Shown here in pieces: positions 63,594 through 64,000 of a stretch of 64,000 nt of DNA (position 1 is the first letter of the stretch; each line of letters opens with the position of its first letter). The notes under the pieces are model-generated. The model was not told where the DNA came from. It saw only the letters and a list, made by a program, of their open reading frames with translations, and ran no database searches. Source of the DNA: Mastigias papua (taxonomy: Eukaryota; Cnidaria; Scyphozoa; Rhizostomeae; Mastigiidae); NCBI GenBank assembly GCA_964019165.1, contig OZ025268.1, positions 9,137,517 to 9,201,516 on the forward strand. The letters run 5' to 3'. The position numbers and the translations under genes were made by a program.

Positions 63594-64000
63594 CTGAAGC
63601 AAAATAACACTAATAAGTATCATGCTGACAGAATGCTACAAGCCTGTAAAAGCTCCTTTATAAGAAAGTAAATGATGTCAACAAGATCTTACAACGAACA
63701 ATTAGAATTTAAGGATGAAACCAACGACGAGTAGCATTGCATGATAAATCAGAAAAAACAGCCAGGTTCACAGATTTCAAATTTTCACTGACACATTAAC
63801 TATTGCCAAATTACTAACGAAGCCGTTATGATATGGCCTAATGGATTACTGACAAGGCCGTTATGACATAGCCTAAATGAACGTTCTGCGACGAGCTTGT
63901 ACCATCTACAGCTAATTTAAAAGGGAAAACATCGGGTTTTATACCCAGGAGTGAAAACAATATGAATATCTCATTGAATAAATGTACAAAAAAACAAAGG
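63594..64000 (-). other. LANCL intron continuing beyond the window
   Basis: No start exon with the FPNPY-type N-terminus of LANCL is visible here, so it should lie above 64000. Two near-copies of ACGAAGCCGTTATGATATGG/ACAAGGCCGTTATGACATAG, spaced 37 bases apart, lie at about 63819-63876. Confidence 0.6.

Overview
The window is nuclear DNA of an animal. It is AT-rich, its genes have many introns with GT-AG borders, and the intergenic space and introns are full of TA microsatellites, inverted-repeat transposon remnants and decayed LINEs. The protein types and repeat style look cnidarian, most like an anthozoan such as a reef coral. That is an inference from general appearance, not from a species-specific marker.

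Layout. 1-4985 is a satellite of 107-bp monomers arranged in an 8-monomer (856-bp) higher-order repeat. A young, non-autonomous LTR retroelement (544-2313) interrupts it, with near-identical LTRs, a 4-bp target duplication, PBS, polypurine tract and one zinc-knuckle ORF. A strongly decayed version of the same satellite continues to about 6200. 8179-9273 (+) is an intact single-exon rhodopsin-type GPCR. 9976-10584 (-) holds two adjacent unrecognised open frames.

13428-40471 (-) is a gene that I reconstructed exon by exon: 14 coding exons, all phases compatible, 590 residues. It encodes an adaptor with RA, PH, BPS and SH2 domains, the GRB7/10/14 layout. Its N-terminus, however, carries an LD-type helix like that of the MIG-10/RIAM/lamellipodin (MRL) family instead of the usual proline-rich GRB motif. 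It is the most interesting item in the window because GRB7-type and MRL proteins share the RA-PH core.

40481-52136 is an intergenic stretch with repeats and no gene I can support. 52137-63593 (-) is a LanC-like (LANCL) gene: eight coding exons in register down to the stop, with all three zinc ligands. Its first coding exon probably lies beyond position 64000.

The genes do not form an operon or obvious pathway. The GRB-like protein is a signalling adaptor, the LANCL protein is a glutathione-binding cytosolic protein and the GPCR is a membrane receptor. Introns and spacers contain several recognisable inverted-repeat elements (34751-35291 with perfect 20-bp ends and TA duplication; 35921-36060; 42901-43186; 60962-61340), pogo/Tigger-like ends (53.8-54.7 kb), a hAT-like element, two tRNA-like SINE heads and LINE remnants. 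All coordinates and splice junctions were read by eye; no search or transcript was available.
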